Source of the DNA: Bipolaris cookei
Lineage: Eukaryota; Ascomycota; Dothideomycetes; Pleosporales; Pleosporaceae
Length of the DNA stretch: 64,000 nucleotides
Assembly (NCBI GenBank): GCA_002286855.1
Contig: NRSV01000028.1
Span: forward strand, 1 to 64,000
Reading direction: 5' to 3'
The notes beneath the pieces are model-generated. The model was not told where the DNA came from, ran no database searches, and saw nothing but the letters and a program-made list of their open reading frames with translations. Of the stretch, positions 10,110 through 22,400 are shown piece by piece. A program made the translations under genes and the position numbers. Each line of letters begins with the position of its first letter. The stretch's first letter is position 1.

Positions 10110-12117
10110 TTACTTTTTCTTGCCCTTTGTCTTGTCTACCACGTCGACCCAATTCTTGTTGACGCCTCGCTTCTCCAACGCCTTGATTATGGCGTCCTTT
10201 TGCGGGCCTTGAACCATAACCTCCATGACGGGAGCTTTGGGACTGGAACCTTGCAGCTTATCGATGCTCGTGCTGCCTGCACATGTTTTTCTCAGTTCGT
10301 CGGCTAGCGGTTGAGGGGGGATATAGTAAGACTCCAGGCCATGAACCTTTGTGACTGTTTTGTTGCCACTGCGTGTCTCAAGGATGATTTGAATCTTGGG
10401 CGGAGCGCCCGCTTTGGGCTTCGTGTCCGCGATGGTGGCATCGTTGCGAAGAATTGTGTGCAAAGGAGAGGCGGCCGCGAGCATGCGTTCTGCCAGAGCG
10501 TCTCTAGGCATGACCCCTGATGAGAGCGCCGCGTTGTCGGCTGCCGACGAGCCCAGCAGTGCGTCTGCTAGCTGGGGATTTATGTGAACAAGTCGCTTGT
10601 TCTTTTGATTGATGAGATTCTCGGCCTCGACATATGCCAAGAGGATCTGTTTGAGCTCGGCAGGCGTGTAAAGACCTCGAGGGTCCGCTTTAGAAGCGGC
10701 CAGGATCGGGGCTAATTTCTCCTTGGGTCGGAGTACAGAGACAAGCTTTAATTTCTGGCCGAGTGACGGGTCGGCGGATGGTGGTGGGGCGGCCTTGTCG
10801 TTTGTACTCGTGGCAGTCGGACCGTCCTTCTTGGGTAATCTGTATGGGACAAATGACTCCAACTGGCGGTCTTTGAAATCGATATCGAGAACAACAACCT
10901 CATTGCCGTCACGGTCCTTAGACTTGATGATGAGCTGCTTGTCGAGATACTTGAGGAACTTTCGCAGATTCTTCCAGCTGGTCTTTTTGATTTGCAAAGA
11001 GGCGGTTCGCGCAGGAGTGTAGGTGGGGAGAAAGGGCTGAACGAGTTGCGACATGACATGTGACTGAGACAGAGGGAATTCAAGTCCATAGGTAGGGTGT
11101 TGTTTGTTGTGGTCCATGTAGTAGCGCACTCCAAACAGAAAGGCGTTTTTGAAGGCATCGTCGATTTCTGGACATGGTTAGCTGTTGGGTCTGGGGCGTG
11201 AGTGCAGCGAGGGTACCTTTTGTCGTCAGCTCCTTGTCCTCGAGCGTGTCGACGAAATCAGGGTTCGAGGGTGCGTCTTCGCCCTGGACAGCCTCGAGGG
11301 TTTCGGGCGGAGAAGGGTCGGCGGGGCTGGTACCGAGTAGGATGCCGCCGTCTTGATCATCGTCCCCGTCGAGATGGATGGCGGCAGTGCGGTCCGCGAG
11401 GGATGCGTCGTGGGATCTGTCGCTGTCCCAGCCGTCAATGGCGACTGGGGGGTCGCGGCCCGGCTTGCCTGCTGCACTCCAGGACCACAGCTCGTCACCT
11501 GCCCAATGGATCGTGGATACGGCATGGCCCTTTGTGCCTTGAGTGCTTCCCAGAGCACTGACATCGACAATGCACTCGCCCACGGCCATGGGCACGGATG
11601 GGGCCTCGAGGCTAGCAATGGCAACAATAGCGCCTTTTGTAGCATTTTGGGGGAAGGGAGGGCCTCGCTGCAGGCCGGGCGTCATCAAGTCGGCGCCCTG
11701 CTTGAGCTTGTCGACAACGAAGAGCGGGGTGTGGAGCAGAGGAACGATGGCGGGGTTGTGCCAGAGCGTGTAGACGGTGGGGTAGAGGCGGTCGCGCAGC
11801 TTGAGCCAGAGGACGCGTTGGTCGCCATCATCGTGGGCGCCGACGTACAGAGTGCCAGTGACGGTGCTGAGATCCGGGCCGGCCGTGGTGGTGAAGCGGG
11901 CAGACTGGGCATTGTCGGGCAGTATAGAGCGTCGCAGGGCGGTGAGAGCGGCGGCATCATCAGTGGGCGTGTCTATGGCAAAGTCTGCGATGATCTGGTC
12001 CGCTGTCCTGCGCCGGTCGCTCGACTTGAGCGGGGCGAGGGGCTTGATCTGGGCGTTGTCAATATGTGTATACAAGGACTGCAGGGCGACACTTGCATTG
12101 GGCTTCTTCTTGAACAT
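10110..12117 (-). CDS. TMA64: Translation initiation factor eIF2D (Tma64)
   Basis: Two exons (11217-12117 and 10110-11167) encode 652 residues, joined across a 49-bp intron in phase 1. The start is the ATG at 12115-12117, giving MFKKKPNASV. The N-terminal half matches the ligatin/eIF2D N-terminal and PUA region (about residues 1-190, with LWLKLRDRLYPTVYTLWHNP). After an acidic linker comes a SWIB/MDM2-like region in the second exon (YYMDHNKQHPTYGLEFPLSQ onward, about residues 310-480). The C-terminus is a SUI1/eIF1-like domain (IQIILETRSGNKTVTKVHGLE to the lysine-rich end, about 560-650). The family delivers tRNA to the ribosomal P site independently of GTP and helps recycle 40S subunits. Length agrees with fungal orthologues. 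It is divergent from the membrane protein gene at 13138. Confidence 0.92.
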
Positions 12118-13137
12118 GCTCAATCAATGGCCGTGTAATGTGCGGGCGACGAGGGGCGGTGACATGAATGCGTATGGGTGTGTGTGTGTGGCGGGGCACG
12201 CCTGCACTGGGCGATGACGCTGCGCGGGCTGCTGCTCGCCCAGGACAACGACGCAGGGGCAGTCGACTATGCAGATGCAGATGCGTTAAGCAAGTGCATA
12301 TGTATGGCCTGGCCTGGCAACAGCAAAAGCAAAAACATCATGGCCAGCCCCTATACAAGCAGCGAGGCCCCAAAATGAAGGTTGAGGAAGTAATGCCCAT
12401 GATTGCCATGGCCCTATCCTGCCCTCCCCGCATCCCAGCAGACTGGCCAGGCCGCCGCCGTTGGCACCGAACCCATGTCGCTCATCCGCCGCGCCCCCAA
12501 GCTGGTATGTGTGTGTTATCTATGTATGGAGTAGGTTAGTAGGTCTATGTAGTATACGAAGATACGTACAGCAGGTACTACCACACCCATGTATATGCGC
12601 TACCTGCATCCTCGACGCACCGTCGCCCCTGTGCCTGTCTGTGCCTGCTGCACTCCACACGACCACACACACACACAACCACACACAACCACACACACAC
12701 GAACACATCGACGCACACGCCCTGTTTGTCACATCCTCGCCGCCGTCAGCACCGGCACCGAGTAAGATCACATCACGGCCAAAAACTCTGCACGCGCTGG
12801 CCCGCCCAGCCAGCCCACAGCGCTAGCCCACTATGCGCACTCGGCCCCGGAGCCTCTGTGCCGTCCATCCTCCCCAACTGTCCATGGAATCATGCGGAGA
12901 AGCAGCGCCACAACAAGGCCAAACTGCACCTGTTTGCTCCTGTGCTCCCTGACTCCCTTCCCGCCCTCATAACCGCCCTCGACCCTCCCCGTCTATCGAC
13001 TTGCCCTCTCCGCCTCAGCCATGGTAAAAGTGTTGAGCCCCATCTGTGAAGCCCTACGCCGCGTGACATCACAGCTCTCTTCCTCGGCTTCCACCTCGGC
13101 TTTCCGCCTCCAAGATTGAAATTTTTACCCCAACGCC
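12118..13137. other. Divergent intergenic region with a CA-rich microsatellite
   Basis: This 1-kb region lies between the divergent eIF2D and membrane-protein genes and so holds both promoters. It includes an imperfect CA tract at about 12655-12720. Several overlapping open frames on both strands have low-complexity, shadow-like composition and no family features. Confidence 0.7.
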
Positions 13138-14522
13138 ATGAGCCCCCTTCCAGACATGGGCTGGCAGGAGAACCACGTCGTCCCCAAGCCCACTGACGGC
13201 GAGGAGCTCGTCCTCGAGGCCTGGGCCCAGGGCTACCTCGTCGGCTCCCTCATCATCATGGCCTTCATCACCCTCGCAAACATGCGTAGAGGCATCTTGT
13301 TGCACAAGGTTAGTCCACATAAAATTCTGCACCCCAATCACTCCCGCGACTTACTAACATTATGCTCCAGTTAATTCTCCTCGAAGTAAGTTTCCATGCC
13401 TTTTGATCCTGCGCTCCGTTTTATAGGCGCCCCACTGACCCATCACCCACTCAGCTCATTCTAGGCCTATGGCAAGGCTTCTGGTTATTCTTCCCCACCC
13501 CTGTCCACGCCTGGTGGCTCTCCGTCGCCGCCATCTTCCTTAATGCTTCATGGTCGCTGCATAATGTCATTGCCTGGATGAAGATCAAGCCCTTTTTCTC
13601 AAAACCCACCAGCTACATCTTCATTGGCACAATCATTCTTGCCCAGCCATACTGGATCCTCGAGATTTATGCAAACTTTGCCTACTTCCACGGCGTCAAC
13701 AAGCTCTTTCTCAGCACCAGGCCCTATGAGGCTCTCTGCCGCGACCCATGGTGGATCTTGACTACCGTCTATCTCTTCTGGGTCATCAAGACTCAGTATG
13801 AGCTCAGCATCAAGGAAATCATACGCATCTCTCCGCGCTTCGGTATCATGCTTTTCTCCATGGTTCTCAGCATCATCTTCATCATAATGGACATATTGTC
13901 TGTCACCGGCGCCCTTTCTCTCCCAGGCCCTACAGGAATCAATCCTTTTTGGAAATTCGCCTTTGTCTTCAAGTGCTTGACTGACTCGGTCGTTCTTGAC
14001 GACTTCAAGGTTGCCCTTGACCGCCTCCGCGCTTTTCGAATCAGCCGCTTGGGCAGTTTTTCCGGAGACATGAGCGACAGCCGCAGCCGCAACGGCAACA
14101 ACCTCGTCGCTACCTGGGAAGAGATGGAGAGGGAGGCCAACGCTCTTCAAAATGTCCGCAGCCCTGATGGCGACTATATCCATCCTAGCAATTTTCCCTT
14201 CAAGCCCAAGCGCGCTCACAGGCCACACAAGGACTCGGTCATGTTTCCAAACCAACCAGACTATCGCGACTACAATGCCGGCCTAGACCCCGAAGATATT
14301 GTGCCTAGTGCCCTAGTCGACGAGCCTACAGGGCCATTGGACAATGGACATCCCGGGAGCAAGAAACAGCATCACTTCATTGATGACATGTATGGCCCTG
14401 ATGAAAGACACAGGGTTGCCGAGAACGACTACGCAAAAGCAATGAGAGATATGCACCGCGATAGTCTGCTCACCCCATCACCAGCCCCAGAGTCCCCGCG
14501 TAAATTCGGGCCTCATGGTTGA
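13138..14522 (+). CDS. Multi-pass membrane protein, conserved-type, unknown function
   Basis: Three exons (13138-13308, 13371-13385, 13455-14522) encode 417 residues. The middle exon is only 15 nt (LILLE) and keeps frame. Both introns have GT-AG ends, and the first has an ACTAAC branch site. About seven hydrophobic segments occupy residues 30-260 (for example LVGSLIIMAFITLA, SYIFIGTIILAQPYWILEI and FGIMLFSMVLSIIFIIMDIL). They are followed by a cytosolic-looking hydrophilic tail of about 150 residues rich in D, R, P and H. I do not recognise the family and would not assign a transport or receptor role. The C-terminal tail, low in hydrophobics, may carry regulation. Confidence 0.85.
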
Positions 14523-15235
14523 TGATACAAAGTTAAATGTCACGTGACTGTCGATCGAGTCCTTGGCATACTTCTAACCCTAACCGCGCACGAGTCTTGG
14601 TCCTAAATCTAGTCTAGTCCGCATCTAAGCATGCATTCGTCGGCACTTCAACTCACTGGATGCCACCACTGGACCCGACTTGGTTCCTCCCTGCAGTCTC
14701 AGAGCGGAACCCCAGCTCTAGCTTTATCACCACAGCGGCGACGAGACAAATTTCTCAACCGGGGAAAACCGAAAATCAAAAACACAAATTGAACGGCGAT
14801 ACAAGTTGTTCTTCACAACCACCACTCGAAACTGTCCCTCAACACACAACAAAGACCACCAAATGGCATCATGCGCGTAATACCAGGCCTCGGCCAACTG
14901 CAATTGGGCTCATTTTACTCATACACCCATTTGCTTTTTTTAAAAAAGAATTAAGCACTCATGCCAGCCTCATACATATATAAAAACCATGTACTTATAT
15001 CTGTAGAGCTATGTAGTCATGCCGCATGTATCACACGAGTTGCTTAGACATTAGCAAGAAACAAGAAAGAAAGAAAGTAAAAAGAAAAGAAAAACATGTT
15101 AAATTACAAACCACATGTGCAATGCATATTCATATCTTTAAATGAAAAACAAGAAAAGCAAAAAAAGTAAGATCCAAAAAACAGTTGCCGTGATACTATT
15201 TCATTTCTCAACCGTCCAACCCGCCCTAACCTCGT
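14523..15235. other. Convergent intergenic region
   Basis: This is 3' flank of the membrane-protein gene and of the chromodomain gene. A purine-rich A/G tract lies at about 15055-15180. No gene is supported. Confidence 0.7.
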
Positions 15236-18200
15236 CTATTCTCCCATGAACCGCTCGTAAAAATCAATCACGCTAACCTTACTCTCCTTTTCCAGCTCTT
15301 GCACGCACTGTCTAGGCGACATCACCAGGCCAATCGTCTGAATCTCGTCTCGCCACTGCTGCACAACGCCCGCTTGGGGCTCTGTATGCACAAAATAAAA
15401 GTGGCGATAGTCGCGTCGCATGTCGACGTGCAAGCCCGCATAGTAGCGCATCATGTTTACATTGGCTGCGGCGGGGTCATGTGCGAGTGTTTTGAAGTAC
15501 GCGACTGGGTCGCTGTCTGCAATTACGCGGCGCTCGGATAGGATGGGGAATTTGTCGGAGACACGACTTGGGGGGTCGGAGGGGTGGTCTTGCTCAATGT
15601 ACTGTGTGTCGGATAGGAGAGTGTAGAGGCGAGCACGGCTATTGTTGTTGTTGTTATTGTTGTTAGTTTAGATTTGCGACATCATGACGGGCGAACAAAC
15701 CTCTGCATGTCTGCATCACCACTGTCGAGCCGATTTGCGTGCTTCTCGCAGTGGTCTATTAGGTACTCCATTAGTTCTGGACGGACGCATAGACGCCAGA
15801 GTAGACTTGCGTCTTCGACCTGGCGTCCCGGACTCGACAGGCCCTTGTGCTGCTTCAATTTTTCAATTTTCGCAAAGAATAACTGAATGATTTTCAAAGC
15901 GACTTGCGGCTCCTTGTCAAATACCTCGTCAGTAATGTAGACGAACCCGCCCATGGGGAAGATTTCCACTGGACCATAGCGGTACACGGGTGGATCAAGT
16001 GACAAGGCAGCATCGTACTCGATACCTTCCTGCATGCCAAGCGACCAGACACGAACTTCATGACGGAGCATATCCCCCAGACCGGGTAATTCGGTGAAGT
16101 ACTCGAAATCAGCATGTACCTGGTACAAGTCAGTACAAGTACAGCACTAATGCCAACTACACGTGCAACCTACGATGATGACGCCAGACCCTCCGCTCTT
16201 GATTTTTTCTTGAAATCTCGCCCACCCGCCTGGAAAATGCACACCACTGATCTCGACGTGATGCATCAGCAGCCATCGAGTGATCAACTCCAGCTCCTCC
16301 GCATGCTGTTCTGAATGGTACACCAAGAAAGCTCGTCGATCCATTAGCTTAATTCCTCTTTCACAATCATTACTCGCAAATAATTCTTCAAAGTTGAGAT
16401 CGCAGACCGAGTCAATCCTCTTTCGCACCTTCTCACACGTTGCTTCGGGTGCACTAAGTTCCACAGGCTCCACAATCTCGGGCGACTTGGGGCGAGGTAA
16501 ATCATCGTCTATAGGCGCCAGGGCCTCCTTTGGTGCCTCAACAGTAGTACTGGAGTCTTGCAGAGTCGCCCTATCTGTAAAACCATTGTTGCTCCTGTCT
16601 GGTGGAGGACGAGCAGGAATTCCAGTATCATAATGTCGGTACGGGCAATTCTCCGCGGTTTTTCGACATGTTTCATTGGCCCAGTACCAGCATGTCAAAT
16701 TCTGAGGGCTCAGCTTTTTCGTACTCTTCACTGGTTTTGGGGCACCACCTTTTCGCTCTTTGTGTGGCTTTACTGGTCTCGATGCAACTTCTATTCGTTC
16801 GCGTTTCGGCTTTATATTCTTGTCGATTCGAGTAGCATTCTCGCTAGAGTGATCTTCGTTTTGTACCCAGCCGGTATTTCGATGGGCAAAGAGGCATTTG
16901 TCAGCTGGCTTGAAACAGCCAGCTTTCCCGTGCAACCAGTGGGTGCATGTAAGAGGTGGTCGGCGGTATTTTGGGGGTATCAAACCTTCAGCATGACCTA
17001 CGGGGTAATCGCGCCCCTCTGGATCCTTGTTGCGATGCAGAAAAATACAAGTCTGAGCAGTCTTTGGACAATTGTTGCTGAGCCGCCACGAAGCACACAC
17101 CTGTGGGATCTTGTCCACCTCCCAGGGTGCCAGGGGAGCATTCTCGTCCGTCAAAATCTCGCTCCTCGACCCTCGCCGAGTATCATCACGCTCTAGACTC
17201 CTTGCACGGCTCTGGCCAACCTCGCGGCGTGCATAGGGATCGTCACGTGGGACCGGAGGTTTTGGCCTGACGGTACCAGATGGGTCATTCACAATCTCAA
17301 GCGCTGCCGGATCAGGCGTGCCTTCAGTGCGCGACCGCTTTTGTGCCACTGCTCGGAAGTGTAGTGTGGAAAATGTTCTGAAACCCTTTGACCATTCACT
17401 ACGCGCCTGCACCTTTGGTTGATTTACCACCCTTATGGCACCACTACGTATGGCCTTGTTGGCATTTCCCTGACCAGCCGAGTTGGCCGGTCTTTCTACA
17501 GAAGCAATTGAAGCATCAGAGGCACGAACTTTTTGCGTTGCGTTGGCAATGTTTGCTTGCTGCTGTTTAGATGTTGAAGGAGGGGCATTAGCTTCATTAG
17601 CTGACTGGGGTTTGTCTGTCACAGGTGCTGCTGTCACAGGCGCCGCCGCAGCCGGTTTACCACTTTGCGAAACTGCATCTTTTAGAGATCGAATTGGTTT
17701 CTGTAGTTCCTTGTGGGCTGCCTGCTTGGTTTGGTTCGGTATTGCGACTGGTTCCTTGCCCACAAGTACCGCAGTGCGTTTAGTTGGGCTGCCTGGTGGC
17801 TGCAATGAATTGCGTCTTGATTGACCATCACTAGCCGAATCCTTGGTGCCAACTGAACTGTGTGCCGTCTTTGTCGAAGTCTTACCCAATTCAGCCATCA
17901 TTGAGTCATCTGTTAAATCTGCCTCGGATGACGATAAATCCGACTGCACCAAAGGTGGTTTACGCGCTGTTTGAGGTTGCTTGGCTGATGACGAGCTGCG
18001 AGCACCGGTGACAGCTTTTTGTGGAAGGTTCTGTTTCTGCGACCGATTTGATGCGGCACGCCCATATTCGTCTTCGCTGTCCGACACAAAGAGTGGTGAC
18101 CGTTTTTTTGACAAGGCAAGCCTCTGTCGCTTCTTCTGGCGCTTTGCTTTTCTGGCCGCCCTGGCTGTTTCTGCAGCTTCGATTGCAGCATGGAAGTCGT

Positions 18201-18726
18201 CTATGTTCTTTCGACAGTACCTTTGGAACTGAGGTTTTCCCATAGACTTCTTACGATCATACCATGTTTGGAGCAATGGTGGTGTCCCGGATGGATTGTT
18301 GCCATCCTCATCAGGAATTGAAAACGCCGACAAGGGCTCCCAAGTGCCTATGAGGATTTAGTAACTCGTGGATATGCACGTGGATGTGGGGAGGTGAGAT
18401 TGCATGGCAGGCTACCATGACAAAAGGTCTTGGACAAGTCTATTTTGGAGGGAGGGTTGGAATACTTACATCTTCACTACTCGTTAGCCAGCTTCTGACA
18501 AGGCGGAATGGTCAACTCACTCGTGAAGTGGATAGCCATCCCATTTGGTCAGGTACTTGATACCGCGGAAGGCGGGCTGGTGAGGATCATTATGGTCCCA
18601 AATATCCCACTTCTCGGCCAGAATTTCCTCGACTGCGTAGACTGCATCGTCAGCGAGCGAGCTCTCGACCGTCGATGTAATGGAAATGTTGTCGGCGTCC
18701 AAGTCTGTATCGGATTGTGGAGACAT
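15236..18726 (-). CDS. Chromodomain and triple CCCH zinc-finger protein
   Basis: Five exons are proposed: 18521-18726, 18470-18471, 16174-18347, 15701-16119 and 15236-15638, giving 1067 residues. The chromodomain (residues about 29-80: YAVEEILAEKWD, then IKYLTKWDGYPLHE and TWEP) is split by introns. A lysine/arginine-rich region and a long disordered S/P/Q-rich linker follow. Three CCCH fingers lie at about residues 487-507, 537-558 and 622-641. A folded C-terminal domain of about 330 residues is not recognised. Joining LHE to TWEP in frame needs an exon of just two bases (giving LHECTWEP) between two introns. An alternative 26-nt exon (18466-18491) inserts eight extra residues but uses weak sites. 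Chromodomains bind methylated histone H3 tails and CCCH fingers often bind RNA, so a role in RNA-linked chromatin silencing is plausible but inferred. Confidence 0.8.
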
Positions 18727-19327
18727 GTGGCGGGTGGGGTCCTGATTGGTGGGGAGCCGCAACCATGAAATGCTGAAACGACACGCAGGTGATCGCTGTG
18801 TGTGGATGCAATTTGGCCCGGCACTAAAGCACGCGGTCCTGTGCAAGGAGCAGCAACAGTGGGCATGCAGAAAGAGAGAAAGCAAGGGATTATCTATGTG
18901 GCGGTTTAGGTGTCGAGTGATGAGGTGGACAAAACAAGCAAACCAAAACCAGTGCCAGACAGGCACAACCGAGAGCCCCTGCGTTGCATGCACTGTAAGG
19001 ACTACGTAAGTATATGGGGAAGGTGAAGGTCGGGAATGTCACTAGTGGCTCGCTTACCTAAGACAGGCATGGGCTCGGGCTCGCTCGTTCGCTGGGGTGG
19101 GCGCTGGCTGGTGCTTGGTGGAGCAACTCCAGGAGGCAGCGAGATACAAGCATCTGTCCACCACCACCGGCCCCAAAACACACGCCTCTCCTGCCTAGCC
19201 TGTCCTGCTTCTGCGACGCCCTCTTGGCTCTGCTTGCTAGTCCCCTCGACCACCTTACCACCAAATTCCCACCGTCCACCCAGCCGCCCAACCACCCACC
19301 CTATCTTCCTACTCGCCCACGGTCATA
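18727..19327. other. Divergent promoter region
   Basis: This 600-bp region lies between the chromodomain gene (-) and the Rab11-type gene (+). It holds both promoters. CT-rich leader sequence precedes the Rab gene (about 19180-19320). I see no further gene. Confidence 0.7.
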
Positions 19328-20195
19328 ATGGCCAACGACGAATATGACGTGAGTGCCCGTCTGCCTGCAATCGACAGTCTACCACATATGCTGACCGCCC
19401 GCCTATATAGTTTCTCTTCAAGGGTACCTCCAGGCCCCGTCATCGCCCTTAGACTGCCCCGCTAACCCCCGCAGTGGTGCTCATCGGAGACTCTGGCGTC
19501 GGTAAATCCAACCTTTTGAGCCGTTTCACGCGCAACGAGTTCAACCTCGACTCAAAGTCGACCATCGGCGTCGAGTTTGCGACCCGCTCTATTCAAGTCG
19601 ACGCCAAGACCATCAAGGCCCAGATTTGGGATACTGCCGGCCAGGAGCGTTACCGCGCCATCACCTCCGCATACTATCGTGGCGCAGTCGGCGCTCTGCT
19701 CGTCTACGACATCAGCAAGCACCAGACATACGAGAACGTCACCAGGTGGCTCAAGGAGCTGCGCGACCATGCCGACTCCAACATTGTCATCATGCTCGTT
19801 GGTAACAAGAGCGATTTGAGGCATCTGCGGGCAGTGCCAACTGAGGAGGCCAAGCAGTTTGCGAGTGCGTATACCTGACATGCGGCTTCTGGCTGTTCAC
19901 CCACATTTATACTAACCACTATTTGTAGGCGAGAACAACCTTTCCTTCATTGAGACGTCCGCCTTGGACGCCAGCAACGTCGAGCTTGCTTTCCAGAACA
20001 TTCTCACAGGTAGGCGCCCCCACCAAGCAGCTCCGAGAAGCATTACCACTAACCTGACTCCCAGAAATCTACCGCATCGTCTCAAGCAAAGCTCTTGATC
20101 AGGGCGAAGGCAGTGGCCCAGTCCTGGGCAACGACCGCAAGGTGCTCGAAATCAGCAAGTCGGCCGACGCAGAGCAGAAGAAGGGATGCTGCTAG
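19328..20195 (+). CDS. Rab11/Ypt31-type small GTPase
   Basis: Five exons (19328-19348, 19411-19423, 19475-19864, 19929-20009, 20065-20195) encode 211 residues. All four introns are short GT-AG introns, and the second exon is only 13 nt. The P-loop GDSGVGKSN, switch II WDTAGQERYRAITSAYYRGA, the guanine-binding motif NKSD and ETSA are intact. The protein ends in a double cysteine for prenylation. MANDEYDFLFKVVLIGDSGV and the SKSTIGVEFATRSI effector region are typical of Rab11/Ypt31, which directs trans-Golgi and recycling-endosome traffic and supports polarised secretion in hyphae. Confidence 0.95.
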
Positions 20196-20693
20196 ACAAA
20201 CAACCCACCAGCCCAAACAGCAATGCTCCGCCCACACTGTCTCTGGCCCTGGCCCTGGCTGCTTCTGCGTGGCGCATGTTGTTTTGACCGGGACAAGGAC
20301 GGTGCGCTCCCACGGTGGGCGATACCATGAATGCAATGTGCTACACGAGTCACGCAAATGCCCTCCAATTGGCGTCCAGGAAGTCCCTCGCTTTTTACAT
20401 GTGCTTTGTGTCTCTGCTTGCTTTCTGTTCGGCTAAAGGTGTCTTCGGGGAAGGGGGGTCTCGATACTTGGTTTTGCCTGCTGCAAGGCCATGTTTTTAT
20501 CATGTTTGGACACGGGAGACGATAATGCAATTGGCTGATGTGTATCTAACGTATTATGCAATGACACTTCATGTTAGATTCTTTCTGCGCGTTCCACAAA
20601 CATATGTCACAATCACTACTTAAAGAGGAATATTCTTGTCAGAAAGAGGGGAAAATGCAAAAATGTCTATTGATTTAGGTATGCTCATCAAGC
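20196..20693. other. Convergent intergenic region
   Basis: This is the 3' flank shared by the Rab11-type gene and the transporter gene. No gene is supported. Confidence 0.7.
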
Positions 20694-22400
20694 TCATGAA
20701 ACGTCTATGCTCTTTCTACTACCATTCATGTCATTAGGCCGCCATGTCTCTTCTGCTTTTGTCCCAGGAGGCAGATACTGTGCACTCTGCTCAGACGTTC
20801 GTCTATATGCAGTCCCGCCCAGGCTGTCATCTCTCTTCTCGTCTCTTGACTCGGAAATGCCTGCCATAGGATACATTCCCGTTCCCGACATGGTCGACGG
20901 ACTAGCCGTGAATGCCGCTCGTGACTTGACGTCAGTCGCAAGCGGGAGCAGCGTGCCATGGTCCTTGGACTTTAGTGCTTTTGCGCGCTTGTCCGCCTTG
21001 GCGGCATCATGCGTGCGGTCGTAGAGATACAGGCCGAGAAACGTAAGCACAAACCCGAATGCCTGTACTTTAGTCATTGGCTTTCCAAACCAGACAATGG
21101 CGAAGACAATAACGAAGACGCGCTTGATCAAACTCGCAACGGAGTACGTGACGGGAGAAACCATGGATAGTAGCACGAAAGCTACTATGTTTTGTCCAAA
21201 ATGGAATGTTCCATTGAAGAGAAACTCGATGAATAGTCGTCCGTGGTCAAGAGCATCAGGGTGATCTGACAGTTCAATTGAAGCATCGTGTAAAAAGTCA
21301 AAGATGAGCGTAAAGCCCTCAGACCACAACCACAGTGGGAGGGTAAAAAGGAACGCAAGTCCAGAAGAGTAGCATAGTAGATTGAGTTTGTCTGGCTTGG
21401 TGAATCGGTTGGGTGGGAGCCCGTCTTTTTCTGCGGCTGCGGCATCGTTGAAGATTTGCTTCGAGACAATGTTCTGCACTACAAAGAGGATCGCGCTGGC
21501 GAAGGCGGAAATCAGGCCGATGAAGTTGGCGTTGAAATCGGCTGAGCATGCTAGTACTACACCCAGAGTGAGCGGTATCAGCGAGAGATATGTAGGCAGC
21601 GAGTACTGGATCTTGAAAAAGATGCTGTATGCCATGACGGTCAGGAGTGGCGAAAGTCCCTTGATAGTGTGCACGAGCGAGACGGGTATTCTCGACGTAG
21701 CATCGGCGCTCAGTATATGTCCACCAATTTGAAAGCACGTCAGGGGAAGTGTGGCCATGATTAGCTCCCTAGAGGGCGGGCGGATTCCATATTTCAAAAA
21801 GGGCATTGCCTGTTTCAAGCGCGGAAACTTTCTGGCCAGCATACCGAGTATCAGACACCAGCCAGATACAAACGCAAACTGCACAGTCGTGAGGGTAATG
21901 GGTTTAGGGAGCGCGGTAAGGATGGCCTTGGAGGACATGTTTGTGAAGATGGACGTCATGTACCAGGCGCCACACAGCAACTGTACCTCGTATTAGCATT
22001 GCGTCATGTGTACCCTATGTGTGGGAAAGCATACAATGAGCTTCGGCGAGAGCGGTGCCTTGAGTGCGTCGGCAATCTCGTGGGCATTCTGGCTGACGCT
22101 GCCCTTGCGCGTGCGTATCGTCTTGAAGGCCTCACTCAAGCTCTTCTGGCGCCCGTGTCTGGTCAAGGGGCCCAACGCCGAAGCATTCACTCCACCAAAT
22201 CTCGCCTCTTTGAGCGGCTGCCACCTATCTGTGGGCACCGTGCTGCCGTTGGCTTGAGCTGCATGGTTGGGGCTAGCGGACCGCGACGAGCTGAGGCCGT
22301 AGCCATGGTCTTCCTCGGGCGTAGGCATGAGATCGGGCTGGAAGGCGGGAAATTTGAAGGTAGCATTGGGACTGGGGTCCCGCGCCGACGGGGGCGGCAT
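20694..22400 (-). CDS. Triose-phosphate/sugar-phosphate-type transporter (DMT superfamily)
   Basis: Two exons (22035-22400 and 20694-21980) joined across a 54-bp phase-0 intron encode 550 residues. The N-terminal 110 residues are a hydrophilic, proline- and serine-rich cytosolic region. About ten membrane helices follow, starting LLCGAWYMTSIFTN, with the TPT-family features of a helix-2 segment KPITLTTVQF, a GHILSADATSRIPVSLVHTI segment and a C-terminal SVASLIKRVFVIVFAIVWFG. The last 110 residues are a hydrophilic tail. The family (SLC35E/Sly41-like) exchanges phosphorylated sugars or nucleotide sugars across ER, Golgi or organelle membranes. I cannot assign the substrate. The gene is convergent with the Rab11-type gene. 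Confidence 0.87.

Noticed and set aside
11353..12138. 261-codon plus-strand frame over the first eIF2D exon
   Set aside because: It lies entirely antisense to a well-recognised exon and has no domain of its own.
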